A stretch of 26,918 nt of DNA from Chromera velia (taxonomy: Eukaryota > Sar > Chromeraceae): NCBI GenBank assembly GCA_018398765.1, contig JAHBMJ010000698.1:32059-58976 (forward strand), written 5' to 3'. Positions 1-11,622 of this stretch are shown here, in pieces. The notes under the pieces were generated by a model. That model was not told the DNA's origin and ran no database searches. It saw only the letters and a list, made by a program, of their open reading frames with translations. The translations under genes and the position numbers were made by a program. Each line of letters starts with the position of its first letter. The stretch's first letter is position 1.

Positions 1-169
1 GAAACAAAAACCAAGCAGACAGGCCGGCAGGAGCGGGGAAGGAAGGCGCATAGGCACTCGTTCCAATTAAATGAGGGAGGATGGCACAAACCAAAAGATT
101 TTTGTCACCACCAGAAACATGGTTTCGCCTCTTCGCGGGAGATAGATCCTGACAGACAGAGAGACAGAC

Positions 170-2327
170 CTGATGCCCAGAGGCCCTTCATGGACGTTCA
201 AGAAAGCCCCCACACCGTGTCCCGTCCCGTGTCTGTAGTCGAGGCCGTTCTGCCAGAGGAACTGTCGGGCAAACGCATCCAACTGGGGTCCCTTTGTACC
301 CTCAGGGAACGCAGCGGCAGCCAAGGCGATGTGTCCCTTCAAGACCAGAGTCCATGCACGACGCTCCTCGGGTGTCGGGTCTCCGAGATGCACCGTTCTT
401 GTCACGTCTGTCGTGCCGTCTCTGTACTGAGCCCCTGAGTCGAGGAGATACATGACAGGGGTGACAGGGAGACACGAGTCTCTCTCGGGCCTGTAGTGGA
501 TCACTGCCCCATTAGGGCCGACAGAGGAAATCGACGGGAACGAAAGGGAGACGAACACGTCCTTTCCTTCCCATCCCGCAACCTCCCTCCTGCATTCCTC
601 CACCTTGTCTGACAGAGAGATCTCAGACTCTGCCCAGAGACTGCCGTCCCGTTTCTTCCCCTCCACCCACGAAAAGAACTTCACCAAAGCCGCACCGTCC
701 CTCTCATGGGCCCTCCTCATTCCGTCCAACTCAGCCTGATTCTTCACGGCCTGCACGTTCGTTCATGCAGAGGGAGGGACGTGATCGAATGCGGATATTC
801 AAAAATATGTGGGAAAACTTTTCTCCGAAAGGAAAGACCTCTTTCTCTTTCCACTCCATGACTCTTGATCTCTCTTTCGGAAGCAGATTTCCCCTGCACC
901 TGCCGAATAGAGATGGGCACTAAAACGCAGTCAATGTACAAACCGCTTGAGGGCTTGACGACACAGGATAACAACACGACAACGCGACCCTGACTTCAGT
1001 TTCTCTCTCCGTATTCCAATCCGAACTCCTACTGTTTTTGTTTGTTTTGCCCTGAAGGATTGACCAAGTAGAGTCACTGACCTTCATCATGGACACTGGG
1101 GAGTGAGTGAGCAGTACGGGAGACGTGGCCCCCGCCTGGCCTTGGCATGTCCCGGCAGAGAACGCAGCTCCTGCAGCACCTGCAAGCCCCTTTGCCCCCA
1201 CTGCCGCCGCTCTGCACACGGCGACGTTGGTGGTGGCCGGGTCCATCCATATCTTCCCTCCCTGGCTGTCCTGCAGAAAGAAAGAATGAGTGAGCGAAAA
1301 AGAGAGGGATTTGGATGGCCATGTGCCACGATGATTTGATCACGGGGAGGGGGCTGTGTTTGTTTGTTTGTGTGAGTGTGCAAGTTGGCTTCTACTTTTC
1401 TTCGTGTCTGTGTGCCTGTCTCTGTATCCGTCTGTCTGAATAAATTCCGCAAAGCAGTGCAAGATCTGTCTGTATCTTTATTCCGTCTACATTGAAATTG
1501 AATCCGACCTACCCACCTGCAGCTGATCAGAGAGCGCACCCACGTCCTCCACAACCTTCTCGTAGGGCTTCAGGGAAACTCCTGCGGCCTTCAGCTGCTC
1601 TGCGCACACGGACTCGACTCTCGCAGCATTCACGTACAGACATGCGCTGTCCTGCACATACACAAACGAAAGAAACACAGAAAGAGCAAAGAGATGAATG
1701 AGTTGAGAAGTGGAACAAGTACATATGCAATCGAAAGCAGACGACAGGAAAACGACGCGTCCACTCAAATAAATGAGAAAGAAGAGGTCAGAAGAAGAAG
1801 AAGAAGAAGAAGAAGAAAAGAACAAATCGATAACCTGGCCAACACACCAAGTTCTCTGTGGACGAAATCATCATCCTCCCCCCTCCTGGCTTTGAGACCG
1901 TTCGGACCCCCGAGAGACAGAAGAAAAGGAGGCCGCACAAGAAGAACACCAAACAGCAAAGAAGCAACTCAATCTCTCAGTTTGACCCCTTGCCCTCCCC
2001 CCGACCTGTGTGACAAGAAGGTATCCAAAGAAAACAGGGTTGAATTCGATGTCTGCCCCCCTGGCGTTGCACACATACGCCACCTCGTCGAGAGCAGAGA
2101 CCACCAAAGCAGCTGCGTTCTCCTTCTTCATCTTCTCTCTCATCAGAGTCAACTTCTCAGCAACACCGCTGCCTGCCAGACTGGGACTGCAACGGTGAGG
2201 GGTGGACACGCACAAACACGCATACACACACACATGCAGACGAGCACATCCACAAAGAAGATGAAAAGGACATGAGAGGCAAAGAATTCCCTCCCGATGG
2301 GAGACTGCCATCCAGACGGCATCCTCG

Positions 2328-2372
<45 letters not shown>

Positions 2373-3192
2373 AAGAAAGAAAGAAAAGAAAAGACACAGA
2401 CAGAGAAAGAACATCCCCCCATCCCCCCCCCCCCNNNNNNNNNNNCCCCCATCGATCGATCGATCGGCCAGCCCATCGACGTCGAGGCGTTCCCTCGCTT
2501 GCACGAACCTGTGGGCGAATACAGGGCTTTTGGGTGTCTCTGGTCTCTTTGCGAGTTTGTTCCACACCCTGTCAACCAGATTGGACCCCACAGGCACCAG
2601 ACGGAGGGCAGTACCGCAAGCGTCCTCGAGTCTCCGCAGGTCTGCGTGCGTCAAGAATATAAAAGAGATCATGTAAATTATGCAAAATCATACACAGGCA
2701 ACTCAAGTAAAGACAGAGAAGGAGAGAGTGGGAGAGGGGTAATGGAGCGTTTTATCTTTCTCTCTCCATCCTTTCACCCAGACAGAAACGAAAAAGAAAA
2801 CAAGATTCAGTCCTCGTGGAAGGAGGTCACCAGAACAGAAGCTCCAAGAAGACGCACTGACACCACGAATCGGAACGACCCGAGAATGTTGATTAGAGGT
2901 TCCTAAGCGATTGATGGCATCCGTCTCTCTCATACCAGTTGAACGAGAAAAAGTCAGCAAAGGGAAAAAAACTGCATTAGTGAGCCTGACCGACCAGAAA
3001 AGGAGGTGGTGAAAGGATCGTATCCGACTGCTCCTCCAGCAGAGGCCCCCGAGGCATGCAACTGCTCCTTCAACCAGGCCTCCACGGAGGGGGTCTCGGG
3101 GAGTCCCGCCTTCATCAGCTTCCAGCAAGAGGGATCCAGCTGCTGCTCTGCCTGCAACCACACTCACAAAAATCCACACACACTTTTTCTCA

Positions 3193-3229
<37 letters not shown>

Positions 3230-3244
3230 CTCCTTTTCTCCCCC

Positions 3245-3284
<40 letters not shown>

Positions 3285-3286
3285 CG

Positions 3287-3325
<39 letters not shown>

Positions 3326-3757
3326 ATACGTACATTCACACACACGCGCACACACTAGAGAGAACTCATGACTAACAAACAGGGGGGCAGTCAGGCAGGC
3401 AGGCAATCGCAGAGGAAAGCGCAAGCCCAGAGACAAACGAGAAAGGCCGATGCTGTCTGTCCACACGACCGCAAAAGGAGAGGAGGACAGACGTGGACAT
3501 ACGTGGACGCACCGAAATTCCTTCTTCGTGCCTGCCTGCCTGCCTGCCTGCCTGTCTTTCTTTCGATGTGTCTTCCTATTTGTGTTTGTGTCTGTTAATT
3601 TTTGTCTGTCTGCATTCACAGAGAGAAATCAGAGAACTGCAGAGGTGCTCACTGACCAACTGACCTACCTGCAGAAAATACCGTCCGTCCGTCCACTGGC
3701 GAGCATCATTCAGGGTGACCGCAGCTGTGCCTGCAGAACCGTCAAAACCCTGCAGAA

Positions 3758-3806
<49 letters not shown>

Positions 3807-3817
3807 AAAAGAGAGAG

Positions 3818-3861
<44 letters not shown>

Positions 3862-4791
3862 AGGAAAGAAAATAATACGGGGATGAGTGAATGATTGAGT
3901 GAATTGATGCAAGTCCGACAAGGGAGAAGATCGGAGGGTCTATAGGCGGCATTCTCTTCGCATGTCTGCCTGGGAAGAGGGGCAGGAGGGAAGAGAGAGG
4001 AGAGAGGAAAATGGGGAGGAAGTGGGAGGACCTTCTGAGGGACAGAGCGACGGACGGACAGACAGAGACCAAAAGGACACAGAAGCCAATGCGCAGGATC
4101 TGAAACAAAACGGCGCAGTCCCTCTTTGCCTCGTTTGAAAAGACAGGAGAAGCGGGCAACAAAGCGAAAGAGATCCTCTTCGCCCCCTCCACAGTCAACC
4201 AGAATCATGATGGCATGCGAGAGAGGAGACATGCGTCTGCCAGAACGGCGAGAAGGGACACGAAGCAATGGCAGCAAGAGGAGTGACACAAACAACGCAG
4301 AATAATTATCCACAAGAGAGATGAAGGAGAAAGGGGCAACTCCGACTCCCAGACTGACTAACAGAGAGAAAGGCTCGGCGCATGTCGCAGTCAGCAATAT
4401 ACTCGCTTTGGTGGGCGTCGGCGGTCTGGACAATGTAGCCACCCAGCCCCTCCCGCTGCATTTCTTCGCGCAGCACACGCAGCTTTTCGGCTGCGGGGAC
4501 AGAAATCTTTTCGATCGCCATTTGTCTCTCTGTGTCCGAGGCAGTGGAGGGAGAAGAGACGGCACAGGCGATGGAAAGGAAGTTTCTCTTTCCGGAGACG
4601 GCAGAAGGTACGAAGGACTTCCTGGAGACTCTTTTTGGAACCTGGGCAGAAAATCCTGGCACAGAGACAGAAGAAGTGCTTGACAAAAAGAGGAAAGGGC
4701 GAGAGCGTGCGAACACGCCTGCAGAGGCTGCCGTGACAGAGAGAAAAAGAGAGAGCATCCACAGTACTAGACGTCCGGTGCAAGCCAGCAT
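170..4791 (-). CDS. Xaa-Pro aminopeptidase (aminopeptidase P, M24B), 3' end missing
   Basis: Removes an N-terminal residue preceding proline, using a dinuclear metal site. Eight exons can be joined in phase on the minus strand: 4791-4363, 3749-3669, 3151-2995, 2641-2509, 2186-2006, 1651-1517, 1270-1082 and 750-170, all GT-AG, about 628 codons. Family landmarks in order are DAHQSEYIA, GFDGSAGTA, WTDGRYFLQ, SALDEVAYVCNARG, NPVFFGY, then in the last exon SVGPNGAVIHY, LLDSGAQY and TTDVTRT (the two metal Asp) and HGTGHGVG (metal His). The final Glu ligands (EPGYYE region) must lie beyond the left edge. The ATG at 4791 is the first in its frame; it gives a hydrophobic signal-like segment ending near ASAG and then a Ser/Arg-rich stretch of about 60 residues before the catalytic body, which suggests plastid targeting through a bipartite leader. 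Cytosolic homologues lack this. Bases 1-169 are the next intron. The family call is very secure; exact exon edges are by eye. Confidence 0.95.
2435..2445. other. Assembly gap (11 N) between poly-C runs
   Basis: The 11 undetermined bases lie inside the aminopeptidase intron 2187-2508, with C runs on both sides and a (GA)n tract and (ATCG)n repeat nearby. It does not touch an exon. The gap probably reflects a homopolymer that could not be sequenced. Confidence 0.95.
3200..3345. repeat. (CT)n plus (CA)n compound microsatellite in intron
   Basis: A CT dinucleotide run is followed by a long CA run with scattered CG interruptions. It fills part of the 517-bp aminopeptidase intron 3152-3668. The other large introns of this gene hold (GA)n runs, for example 2331-2400 and 3763-3870. 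Open frames across these tracts (Leu-Ser or Thr-His repeats) are artefacts. Confidence 0.95.
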
Positions 4792-5310
4792 AGCCTGCCA
4801 AAAGTCAAAAGCTTCCCAGCAGCTGCCCAAGTCTTCTTCCACTTTCTACCTGTACCAGCGCTAGCTCCCGCTGTCGATGCTTTCACTCACGGCTTGCTCT
4901 TTAGGAAGATGGCAGACGTCCATCCAGTGCACAATCTTACTTGGATTATTTTACTGAGGACCACAGAGGCGGTTTGCAGCTAGCCGTGGTCTCAGTCTAA
5001 GGAAGGCGGCCCGCGAAGGCCCCGGCAATGATGTCCATGCATGGCCCCGGCATGCCACTGCATTCCGTCGGCCCACAGAGACGGATTTGAATTGATTGAA
5101 TCCGACGCGGCTTCACTGAGCTAGGCTCTGAATGACTTTGAATGTTTCTGCTGCTCTCTACTTGACGGTCTAGTGATATCACACTACTGTCACTCGTGTA
5201 CTTGTCGTTCCTTCTCTCGCAGGCCCGCTCTCGAGCTGGATTTCCTTGTCTTTGCCAAGCTCAAGAGTACACATACAGTCCCGGACCCTTGACTGAATTC
5301 TCCGCGTCAG
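4792..5310. promoter_or_regulatory. Divergent intergenic region, probable bidirectional promoter
   Basis: About 520 bp separate the aminopeptidase start (minus) from the 469-aa ORF start (plus). The arrangement is head to head, so 5' UTRs and both promoters must lie here. I see no TATA-like box at a telling distance. A CATGCATGG palindrome sits near 5036-5044. An in-frame TGA at 5290-5292 closes the downstream ORF on its 5' side. Confidence 0.5.
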
Positions 5311-6720
5311 ATGAACTGGGGGTGGGACCAAGCAGGGCCTGGGCCCTTCGGCACAGCACTGCCAGGAGGAATGAGCATGCAATCACATGGGCATGCAGCA
5401 TCCTCGTCAGGGCAACCACTGGGAGATCCAGCCTATGGTTTTGGATGTGGGTTTCCTGCCCCGTCTCCGATGGTTTCGATCCCTCAATTTGACGCTCTGA
5501 CTCCCAGCTTCTTCCGAGCCCTTTTGGGAACAGAGCTGGAGATGAACCGCCTACAGATTCGTCAGAGAGACGAGACGGCCCCTCTCTGGATGCAAATCAC
5601 AGCACTGCTCTCCTCCCTTTCAGACCTTCTCTCCCTCCGACTTTGCGTAGTCCTCACCGCAGAGGATCTCTCGCGAGAGACAGACCATGACTTTGCCAGG
5701 CCTTTACCTCAGGATCCAACAAAGAAGGCGAAGACAAAGACAAGAAGCGGAAACCCGAAATCGAAAGGAGGGGCTCCACTGCTCATGTGGCCGTTGCCAG
5801 TGAGGACGCGTGTGGCTCTAGTGAAGGATATGGAGGAGCGGGTAGAGAGGGAGGGAGTGGAGGAGGCGATGCGCCGACTGATGGGGTCGGCAGACGGTCA
5901 GTTCTTTCTAGCTGGCTCTGAACTCGCTGATTTGCGCAGTCGTTTATCTGTGGCTGTGAAGAAGACTTACCAGAAGGCCGTGAGGGACGAGCGGAAGAAG
6001 AGGAAAGGCACAACGGTAAGAGACGACGATCCCTCCTCCGTGATCCTCAAGAAAGAACTGGTACGACTGAGGAAACAGGAATGTAAAGCTCGGAAAGAGA
6101 GAAAGCAAATCTTTCAAGAGCTTGAGACTCTAGGCGTGGGGACAGTGTCACGTCATCCACCCCCCCCACCGCCAACAACCCCACCACCCTCCAGCCCACC
6201 GCCACCAACAGCAGACATCCCCTCTCCGCCTGCAGCAGCAGGAGCTGCTGCTGACAGTGGATCAGAACAGCTGCAACAGGGGGGCATAGATCGACAGGGA
6301 GAGGGAGACGGAATGTCCAGTTCTGGCTGCCCCGGTGGGGCGTTTGTTAGTAGAGAGTCCCAGAGGGTCGCGTTGTTGAAGAGCAAACTCGAGGAGGCAA
6401 GAGTCAAACTCAACGAAGCCTCTAAAGAGCGGCGTCGCTTGATTCGACGCATTGTGGCCGCTGATGATGATTTTACAAAGAAACTCCCCGGTGTAGCCCG
6501 CATCGCACGCGAACGTGACCGCAATGAGCGAAAAAAGGGTGGGTCGGCGGAGAGGGTGATGGAAGAGTTGGTGAAGGGAGAAGAAGATGGCGACGAGTCA
6601 GAGAGTGACTTCAGCGCTCTGAGCGATCCGAGCGACAGAGACGGTGAAGGTGAACTTGGCGAAGACGGCTGCTGCCTTCAGGCCGTCAAGTCAGACAAAC
6701 ACGATGCGTCCCCCCCCTAG
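5311..6720 (+). CDS. Hypothetical 469-aa coiled-coil, proline-rich protein
   Basis: I do not recognise a family. The single uninterrupted frame begins at the first ATG after an in-frame TGA (5290-5292) and ends at TAG. The N-terminal 60 residues are Gly/Pro/Ser/Met rich. Residues of roughly 60-125 form Leu-rich helices. A Lys-rich basic patch follows near 140-150. From about 170 to 270 charged helices (KK, RK, EE clusters) look like coiled coil. A Pro-rich linker lies near 283-310, a second basic coiled coil near 350-385, and the last 60 residues are strongly acidic (EEDGDESESD). Basic coiled coil plus acidic tail would suit a nuclear or cytoskeletal scaffold, but that is only inference. No introns are visible, unlike its neighbours. 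It is transcribed divergently from the aminopeptidase. Confidence 0.8.
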   Translation: MNWGWDQAGPGPFGTALPGGMSMQSHGHAASSSGQPLGDPAYGFGCGFPAPSPMVSIPQFDALTPSFFRALLGTELEMNRLQIRQRDETAPLWMQITALLSSLSDLLSLRLCVVLTAEDLSRETDHDFARPLPQDPTKKAKTKTRSGNPKSKGGAPLLMWPLPVRTRVALVKDMEERVEREGVEEAMRRLMGSADGQFFLAGSELADLRSRLSVAVKKTYQKAVRDERKKRKGTTVRDDDPSSVILKKELVRLRKQECKARKERKQIFQELETLGVGTVSRHPPPPPPTTPPPSSPPPPTADIPSPPAAAGAAADSGSEQLQQGGIDRQGEGDGMSSSGCPGGAFVSRESQRVALLKSKLEEARVKLNEASKERRRLIRRIVAADDDFTKKLPGVARIARERDRNERKKGGSAERVMEELVKGEEDGDESESDFSALSDPSDRDGEGELGEDGCCLQAVKSDKHDASPP

Positions 6721-7800
6721 TCCCCCCCAAGGAACGCTTTTTATACGTGATGATTGAGGGCTAGGATTGAGGGTTAAATTTGTTTGCTACAAATCACTAT
6801 TTAATTTATTAATAATTTGAATATACTTGTAGAACATCGTCAGACTTCAATATATCAATATGAAAGCAACGCATAAAGTATAACCAATCGCATTGATTGA
6901 TTGATTGATTGATTGATATGTATTTCATCTCGACGTTCAGACCCGTTCAGATTGTGTATAATCATATTATACTGTCACCTACTGTCACCACTGGGTAATG
7001 ACTTAGAAATTCATGCGGGTGTGGGACTGAATCACGGACTGATAGTACGAGTACTGTAATATGTGTGGTTTGTCAGGTTTGACGGGTTTACCCCCTTGTC
7101 ACTATCGAGTTTCGACTCCTTGGACTGATGTTGCAGAAGCTCGGAATAGTCTTGAACTTTATTGCAGAAGTTTGGAGTGTGCTTTGAGATAAACGGTGCA
7201 GAACTTCGGAGAATACTGTGGCCGAAGGCTGCAGAACGTCGATGTGACGAAGTCGCAGCGGCGCCGCGCCATTGATATGCAAGACGCGCGCGGCACGCGC
7301 GGCTCGATCAACGCATGCATGGATACATTCTGCGCATATATGTTTCGAGCCGTTTCAAGCTATCAAGACCTACATTAAAACCTTCTAGACCCTCGACCTC
7401 AACCACCTATGAGCTCTCCATGTCTTCCCATGACCTAAGGCTTGCCTTTTCCGTTAGGAGCGGTTGATCGTCACTCCTTCTATCCGAGTGCTACCACTGC
7501 CGCTGCCCCTTCCTCAACGCTCACTCTTCGCACCTCTCCCCTGATACCCCGCAGGCACCCGCTGGCTGTTCTGTGGTGCGCTGCCTACATTCTTGCCTTC
7601 ATGTATGCGCACACCTGCCCGTATGTCCTATCCCACTTCAGACTCATAAGATGCACTACCTTCTTTAGGAACATCTTGGCGTCCTTTTCGAGGGCCCCAT
7701 CTACACTGCAGCGGTCCATAAATGATCCACGTCTACGGCGCGGACTTTCAAGTTTATCCAAAAATGCGGTTTAAACTTTCAAGTGGTAGTTAGGTTCAGG
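6721..7800. other. Intergenic, no supported gene
   Basis: The stretch after the 469-aa ORF is AT-rich at first and holds a short (GATT)n run at about 6894-6916. The 7190-7330 part is GC-rich with CGCGCG and GCATGC words. A 110-codon frame at 7442-7774 lacks an ATG and shows no recognisable motif, so I do not call it. Confidence 0.6.
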
Positions 7801-7844
7801 GAGGTCTTTATAGGTAAAAAGCACAGAACTTAGACTGAACCTAT

Positions 7845-8184
7845 AGGGGTAATTTTCAAAAAAAAAATATGGTCTCTAGGGCAATTTTTTTTTTTTTTTT
7901 TGCTTTTCGATGATGACCTCCATTAAAACATAACAACCATATGCAAGACCTTGCAACACAAAAGCAACAGTTGTATAACAGTGTAACAACATTCATTTAT
8001 CATTATAACCAATTGTAATAAAGAAACAATAGTATAAGAACACTTAAACAACACTTGTTGATTCGTGTAACACATCAACAATACTTAAACAACATATTTT
8101 TTAGTTTTACAACTGGAAAAAAAAACAAAAAACAAAAAAGTGAAAATGACTATTTTTTTAATTTTTTTTTTGAAAATTACCCCT
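7845..8184. repeat. AT-rich segment bounded by perfect 23-bp inverted repeats (MITE-like)
   Basis: The left arm is 7845-7867 and the right arm 8162-8184: AGGGGTAATTTTC followed by ten A, and its exact reverse complement. The 340-bp interior is AT-rich, noncoding and holds repeated AACAAC/TTGTTG words. A miniature inverted-repeat element is the simplest reading; a chance pairing of A/T runs explains only part of the arm, because 13 bp are not homopolymer. I see no clean target-site duplication. Confidence 0.5.
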
Positions 8185-8585
8185 AGCCTGGGCCCTAGGA
8201 CTGAACTTGAATGTCCTAAAAAGTTTCAGTTGATAGTGCATGACAGGGGGGTAGTTTCTAGGGTAGTTTAAAAAAACAAAAGAAAAAAAAAAAATCAAAA
8301 ATCAATTTTAGGCAATTACTTTTTTATTTTTTTTTCATACATGGGGAGCTTAGAGTAACTCTTGTTCAATTTAATGGTAGTTCTAACTCATCATATAGTT
8401 CATGAGAAATCGACCTCCAAAGTTTAAGAATTTTAGAGTCTGAATTCCTCTATAGATTCCTAGCTTAATTCCTCTAAATTCCTCTCTATAGATTCCTGTC
8501 TAAATTCCTAGGTCTTTGCAAGGTAGACGTGACAATTAACCCCTAACTTGGCCTCCAAGTCAGGAGTGATACATTTATGAAAACC

Positions 8586-8601
8586 GGCCGGCAAGCCGGC
8601 C
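8586..8601. repeat. GC-rich perfect hairpin
   Basis: GGCCGGC, AA, GCCGGCC forms a 7-bp perfect stem with a two-base loop inside AT-rich surroundings. Its function is unknown. Confidence 0.6.
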
Positions 8602-9688
8602 CAGCCAAAAAAATATATATATCTAGCTAAGATCAATGAAGTAAGCCATACAGTGTCTTATATATGTGATACTGCTGTAACGGTTGCATCAGTGAGGTGT
8701 TTTGTACCAAAAAGCTGCATTTGATGACGTTTTTGATCAATGTGTTTGTCAATCAAACAAATCAATTGATCCGGCCTTGCATGCAGGTGCTGCATGGCTG
8801 GTATTGATCCATCGACCCTAGCATCGGCCCCTCTTTCGTCAATCTGACTGATCACGATTCTATCTAAGTTCTTCGATCCGAGCATTCCTTCATTCATTCC
8901 TTCATTTGTTCACCCTCTCCTTGGACCTCCCAGTTGGGAGCGTTAATTGGAGTGTGCGTGTCGGTGAGAATGCATGTGGACCGATCAACACTGGCAGCAT
9001 CCATCGTACCGTGCAAACATGCGTGTGTAGTGACTGACAGTGACTCAGAAAGAGTCGATCATGCAGCCCGCATGAGTGCTCGAAAGGTGCACATAGAAAT
9101 TGTACGTTGACTCACGGACACACGTGCAGAAGTGACAAACCTCCCGGCTGGTTGGCTTGAGACTCTTGCAAGAACCGAACACACCGAGATTGAGAATGCA
9201 GTCAGAAAGAGAAAGGGAACACCGGGAGGAAGGAGGGAAACCCAATTTGACGAATAGATGGTTTGAGGTGCTCACCTCACCATTACTCAAGATCGATCGA
9301 GTCTTTCCTCAATTCTCTCTTAATTCACTTCTCCTCTTTGCCGTTTCTTTTCAAGTTGATGATTGAGCGATCGAATGACGATCGACACTCTCTTTTCTTT
9401 TTTTGGCATTTGCATACCCACCTCAACGCTCTCTGTCTTCCTCGATTCTTTCCTTCCATCTGTGTCTGCTCCGATCCCTTCGATTCCATTCCAGTCAGAA
9501 GAATCCCTTTGACCTCCGCCCGCGCACGTGCTCTCCCTCTTTAGAAAAACAACAGCAGGGGTGGGAGGGAGACAAGAAAGCCAGAGCTCTGACTGACAAG
9601 TACTCACTCAGGGAGAGAATGAAAGAGAGGGGCACAGATCAGATCATCAAGTCATGCAGGAAGAGATGGCATCCCCCCGCCGAGCCGC
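8602..9688. other. Intergenic, no supported gene
   Basis: Several short frames occur on both strands, none with a recognisable motif, good splice context or neighbours in phase. The right part (9380-9688) is downstream of the minus-strand Pro/Ala-rich gene and may contain its 3' UTR. Confidence 0.55.
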
Positions 9689-10846
9689 TTAATACTGAAC
9701 GATGGGGTTGCCTCCCACGGTGCCGTCAATGACGCCGTCAGCAGCGTCGAGGGCGAGGGCAGAGTTGTAGGTGGCGGGGTAGCCAGAGGTGTAGGTGGTG
9801 GGGTAGCCGGAAGTGTAAGTAGCGGGGTAGGCAGAGGTGGTGGGGTATCCGGAGGTGTAGGAGACGGGAGCAGCGCTAGCGACGTAGGTGGTGGACACGG
9901 GAGCGGTGTACTGGGGGGTAGCGTACTGCATGGTCTGCACAGAGGGCTGGGTGTAGGTGACGGGAGCAGGGGCGGTGACAGGGGCGGCGTACTGGTAGGG
10001 GGTGGCCACGGGGGCGGTGGTCACGGGAGCGGCGTACTGGTAGGGGGCGGCGACAGGGGCGGGAACGGGGGCGGCGCGGACGGGAGCCACGGGGGCAGCA
10101 GGGTAGGGCATGGCGGCAGGCTGCAGGAGAAGAGGGGGGGGGGCAAGGAGAATTCATTGAGTACAAATGCGTGTGTACGCAAACTTTGTTGCAATGACTG
10201 ACATGTGAGTGAGTGACTTGGTGACTGGATGACTACATGTATACGGCTGGCCGACTGGCTGACTAACTGGCTGACTGACTGGCCGCTCGACGACAACAGC
10301 GTAAGTGTATGAGTCACTGTATGTGTGCCTGATCTGAGGGGATGCGAGGATGGGTGTATAGACCATAGTCCGACGGAGTGAGAGGTGACTGACTGACTGG
10401 CTGACTGACTGCCCCAAGTGCATGCATGCAAAGGCAAAGTGACTGACTGACCAGGCGGGACAACAAGAAGACCCACACACCCAACGACTCTCTGCCTATA
10501 AAACCGAAAGCTTCCTGGCTAATTGACTCATTGACTGACGCGGTAGGCAGCCTGGGGGTAGGCCATGGGGGGGGCGTAGCCGACAGGGGCCCTCATGGGG
10601 GCAGCAGCGGGGTAGCCGTAGCCGTAGCCGGGCATGGCAGGGCGGGCTCCGGGGTAGCCTCCGTAGGTGGCAGCCAGAGGGGGGACGGCGGGGGAGGAGG
10701 GGCGGGTAGCGGGGGATCCGGGGTGGGCCTGCAGGGAGAAGAGAGGGGGTACATCGGACTTGAGCGAAGGTGAGGCACCCAAACAACGTTTGTGCGGTGA
10801 GACATGAGATGGAGACACAGGTGTTCGGTAGTGATTGACTGACCAT
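9689..10846 (-). CDS. Pro/Ala/Tyr/Val-rich repeat protein, three exons
   Basis: Predicted exons are 10846-10844 (ATG only), 10728-10540 and 10120-9689, ending in TAA, giving about 207 residues. Exon 2 reads AHPGSPATRP through YPQAAYR; exon 3 continues in phase with PAAMPYPAAP. Exon 3 holds two copies of PYQYAAPVT and then several TSGYPTTY/TSGYPATY units, and ends in VQY. No cysteine-rich or catalytic motif is present. Such composition is typical of extracellular or cortical structural proteins; the Pro/Tyr/Val bias recalls the flanks of alveolins, but the core charged repeats of alveolins are absent, so I do not assign that family. The two introns (10729-10843 and 10121-10539) begin with the same ten bases and end alike. 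The ATG-only first exon is the least certain part. Confidence 0.7.
10190..10470. repeat. Degenerate GACT/GGCT tetranucleotide repeat in intron
   Basis: TGACTGAC, TGGCTGAC and close variants recur across the 419-bp intron of the Pro/Ala-rich gene. The same word forms the intron's donor sequence, so the intron may have grown by slippage from its own end. Confidence 0.7.
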
Positions 10847-11622
10847 TTTGCTTGTGATAGACGGGGGTTACGAGAACTTGGAGTCGGTCTTTGGACTTTT
10901 GCCTATCAGGGAAGCAAAGAGTTGAGTGAGTGGATTTTGAAGTGGACTGACTGACACTCCGGAGGCGTTGCAAAGAAGCAATTAAATTAAGAAAGTTAAT
11001 TCGAAAAGTTGAAAAAAGAAAAAAAGTCGGGCATTCGCGCGCATGCATGCATGCATGCATGCATGCATGCCGCATTCGGTCGGCCGATCGACCGACCGGT
11101 CGATCGATTATTCGGCTTTCAGAAAAAGATTTATGTGCAAATTTTCCTGCATGCTGAATGGGGCCTCTCGTGACAAACAACAGTTGTCAGAACAACGGTG
11201 TACGACGAATCTCCCGTTGTGTTGCACAGACTGTTGCTGCCATCGAACGGTAGTAACTGGTTGTGCTGCCATTGTACGTGAGCAGCACATGCATAGGCAG
11301 TGACCACACATTTTCTATTGGGCCCTCATCGAGATTCAGATGGCTGGTTTACGTGCTTACGTCGAGTGAGGAAAACTGCGATTACATTCGTATGATATAT
11401 ATCAAGCAACAGACGTTCAACATTTCGACATCAGAATTTTTGCATTAAGTGCAAGGGAGTCGGCAGTGCATACTGGGGTCTCTTCTGACCCTGCGATCCA
11501 GACTGTGATTGCGATAAATAACCCGCTATGTCGTTGAGGGTTGTCTCCACTCTGCCAACTCGGTAGGACTGTGCGGCTCGTGCCTGGCCTAGCTCACTTC
11601 GTCCTGTTGCGGGAGCACCAGT
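10847..11622. other. Intergenic between divergent genes, with (GCAT)n
   Basis: This 776-bp stretch separates the minus-strand Pro/Ala-rich gene from the plus-strand secreted-protein gene. A (GCAT)n run lies at about 11041-11070, followed at once by CGGTCG/CGACCG palindromes to about 11108. It probably contains both promoters. I see no gene in it. Confidence 0.55.

Noticed and set aside
1694-2275. 193-codon plus-strand frame with an Arg run
   Set aside because: It is antisense to two aminopeptidase exons and their intron; the Arg run is an AGA repeat.
7442-7774. 110-codon open frame
   Set aside because: No ATG at its start, no recognisable motif and no splice partners in phase.
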